Positions 63,941 through 64,000 of a stretch of 64,000 nucleotides of DNA are shown here, piece by piece. Below the pieces are notes generated by a model. That model was not told the DNA's origin and did no database searches. It saw only the letters and a list, made by a program, of their open reading frames with translations. Source of the stretch: Xanthomonas dyei. Its GTDB lineage: Bacteria > Pseudomonadota > Gammaproteobacteria > Xanthomonadales > Xanthomonadaceae. The DNA lies in the NCBI RefSeq assembly GCF_002939865.1, contig NZ_MDEE01000003.1:119585-183584 (forward strand), written 5' to 3'. Each line of letters opens with the position of its first letter. The first letter of the stretch is position 1. A program made the translations under genes and the position numbers.

Positions 63941-64000
63941 CTTATCTGTTCGGAATCTGGCAGTTTAGGTGTCGAGAGCCGGCGTGGGCTGCCGTCAGAG

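Larger units (their letters stand above)
63483..64000. other. Right-edge intergenic region with repeat elements
   Basis: Upstream of mfd. Contains palindromic element A (63651-63739) and the left part of element B (63888-63940). No gene is recognised before the window ends; the sequence after 63940 shows no element-B right arm. Confidence 0.65.

Overview
The window is about 64 kb of high-GC chromosomal DNA that reads as the genus Xanthomonas (Gammaproteobacteria, Lysobacterales). Lineage-diagnostic features are a fused aspartate kinase/diaminopimelate decarboxylase next to a MurL-MurD2 pair, an effector-like lipase with the C-terminal XVIPCD domain of the Xanthomonas type IV secretion system, and dispersed palindromic elements built around GGCGGCATCCATGCCGCC. 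I see no transposase, integrase, rRNA, tRNA or CRISPR array. Most of the sequence is ordinary core chromosome, with accessory signals at 34.9-38.5 kb and at the right edge.

Layout. 0-4.3 kb: yggS, divergent from the twitching-motility ATPases pilT and pilU, then a YitT-family membrane protein. 4.7-8.3 kb (minus): a three-gene operon of a DUF4153 membrane protein, tag (3-methyladenine glycosylase) and a secreted protein, each joined by an ATGA overlap. 8.4-10.4 kb: yqgE-ruvX-pyrB with a good terminator. 10.8-12.0 kb: an OsmC protein and a glycine-zipper envelope protein. 12.3-14.1 kb (minus): two tandem PhzF-like genes. 14.2-20.0 kb: a peptidoglycan-precursor block of four overlapping genes (lysAC fusion, small membrane protein, murL, murD2) that makes diaminopimelate and adds D-glutamate by the two-step ligase/epimerase route. 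20.2-26.0 kb: a secreted dienelactone-hydrolase-like protein, polyprenyl diphosphate synthase, ssb, a membrane diguanylate cyclase and a quinone-oxidoreductase-like dehydrogenase. 26.4-32.4 kb: a periplasmic molybdenum aldehyde oxidoreductase (paoABC-like) with its XdhC-type maturation factor and a MocA-like cytidylyltransferase.

33.0-46.2 kb holds a small conserved-looking protein, a DUF819 membrane protein, a predicted antibacterial lipase effector with its ankyrin lipoprotein immunity candidate, a HAD phosphatase, cstA-ybdD (pyruvate/peptide uptake), two pirins, a second OsmC protein, endonuclease V and gpmA. 46.5-50.4 kb holds an M13 metallopeptidase lipoprotein and a phospholipase-D/cardiolipin-synthase-like enzyme. 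51.2-59.6 kb is a seven-gene chemotaxis operon on the minus strand (STAS protein, cheA, MCP, cheW, response regulator-EAL, cheR, cheB) preceded by a sigma-28-like promoter. It has no stand-alone cheY, so the REC-EAL protein is a plausible output linking chemotaxis to cyclic di-GMP. 60.0-63.5 kb is mfd.

Three families of intergenic repeats recur. An 89-bp palindromic element (A) is followed about 150 bp later by a related element (B) at both 37.9-38.4 kb and 63.65-63.94 kb. A GGGAATC-type inverted-repeat element occurs at 2.1, 10.7 and 21.1 kb. The strongest candidates for follow-up are the effector/immunity pair, the sigma-28 promoter with REC-EAL output, the composite A+B repeats, and a 31-residue hydrophobic ORF with a strong ribosome-binding site at 32.5 kb. 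All assignments come from reading the sequence; no database search was run.
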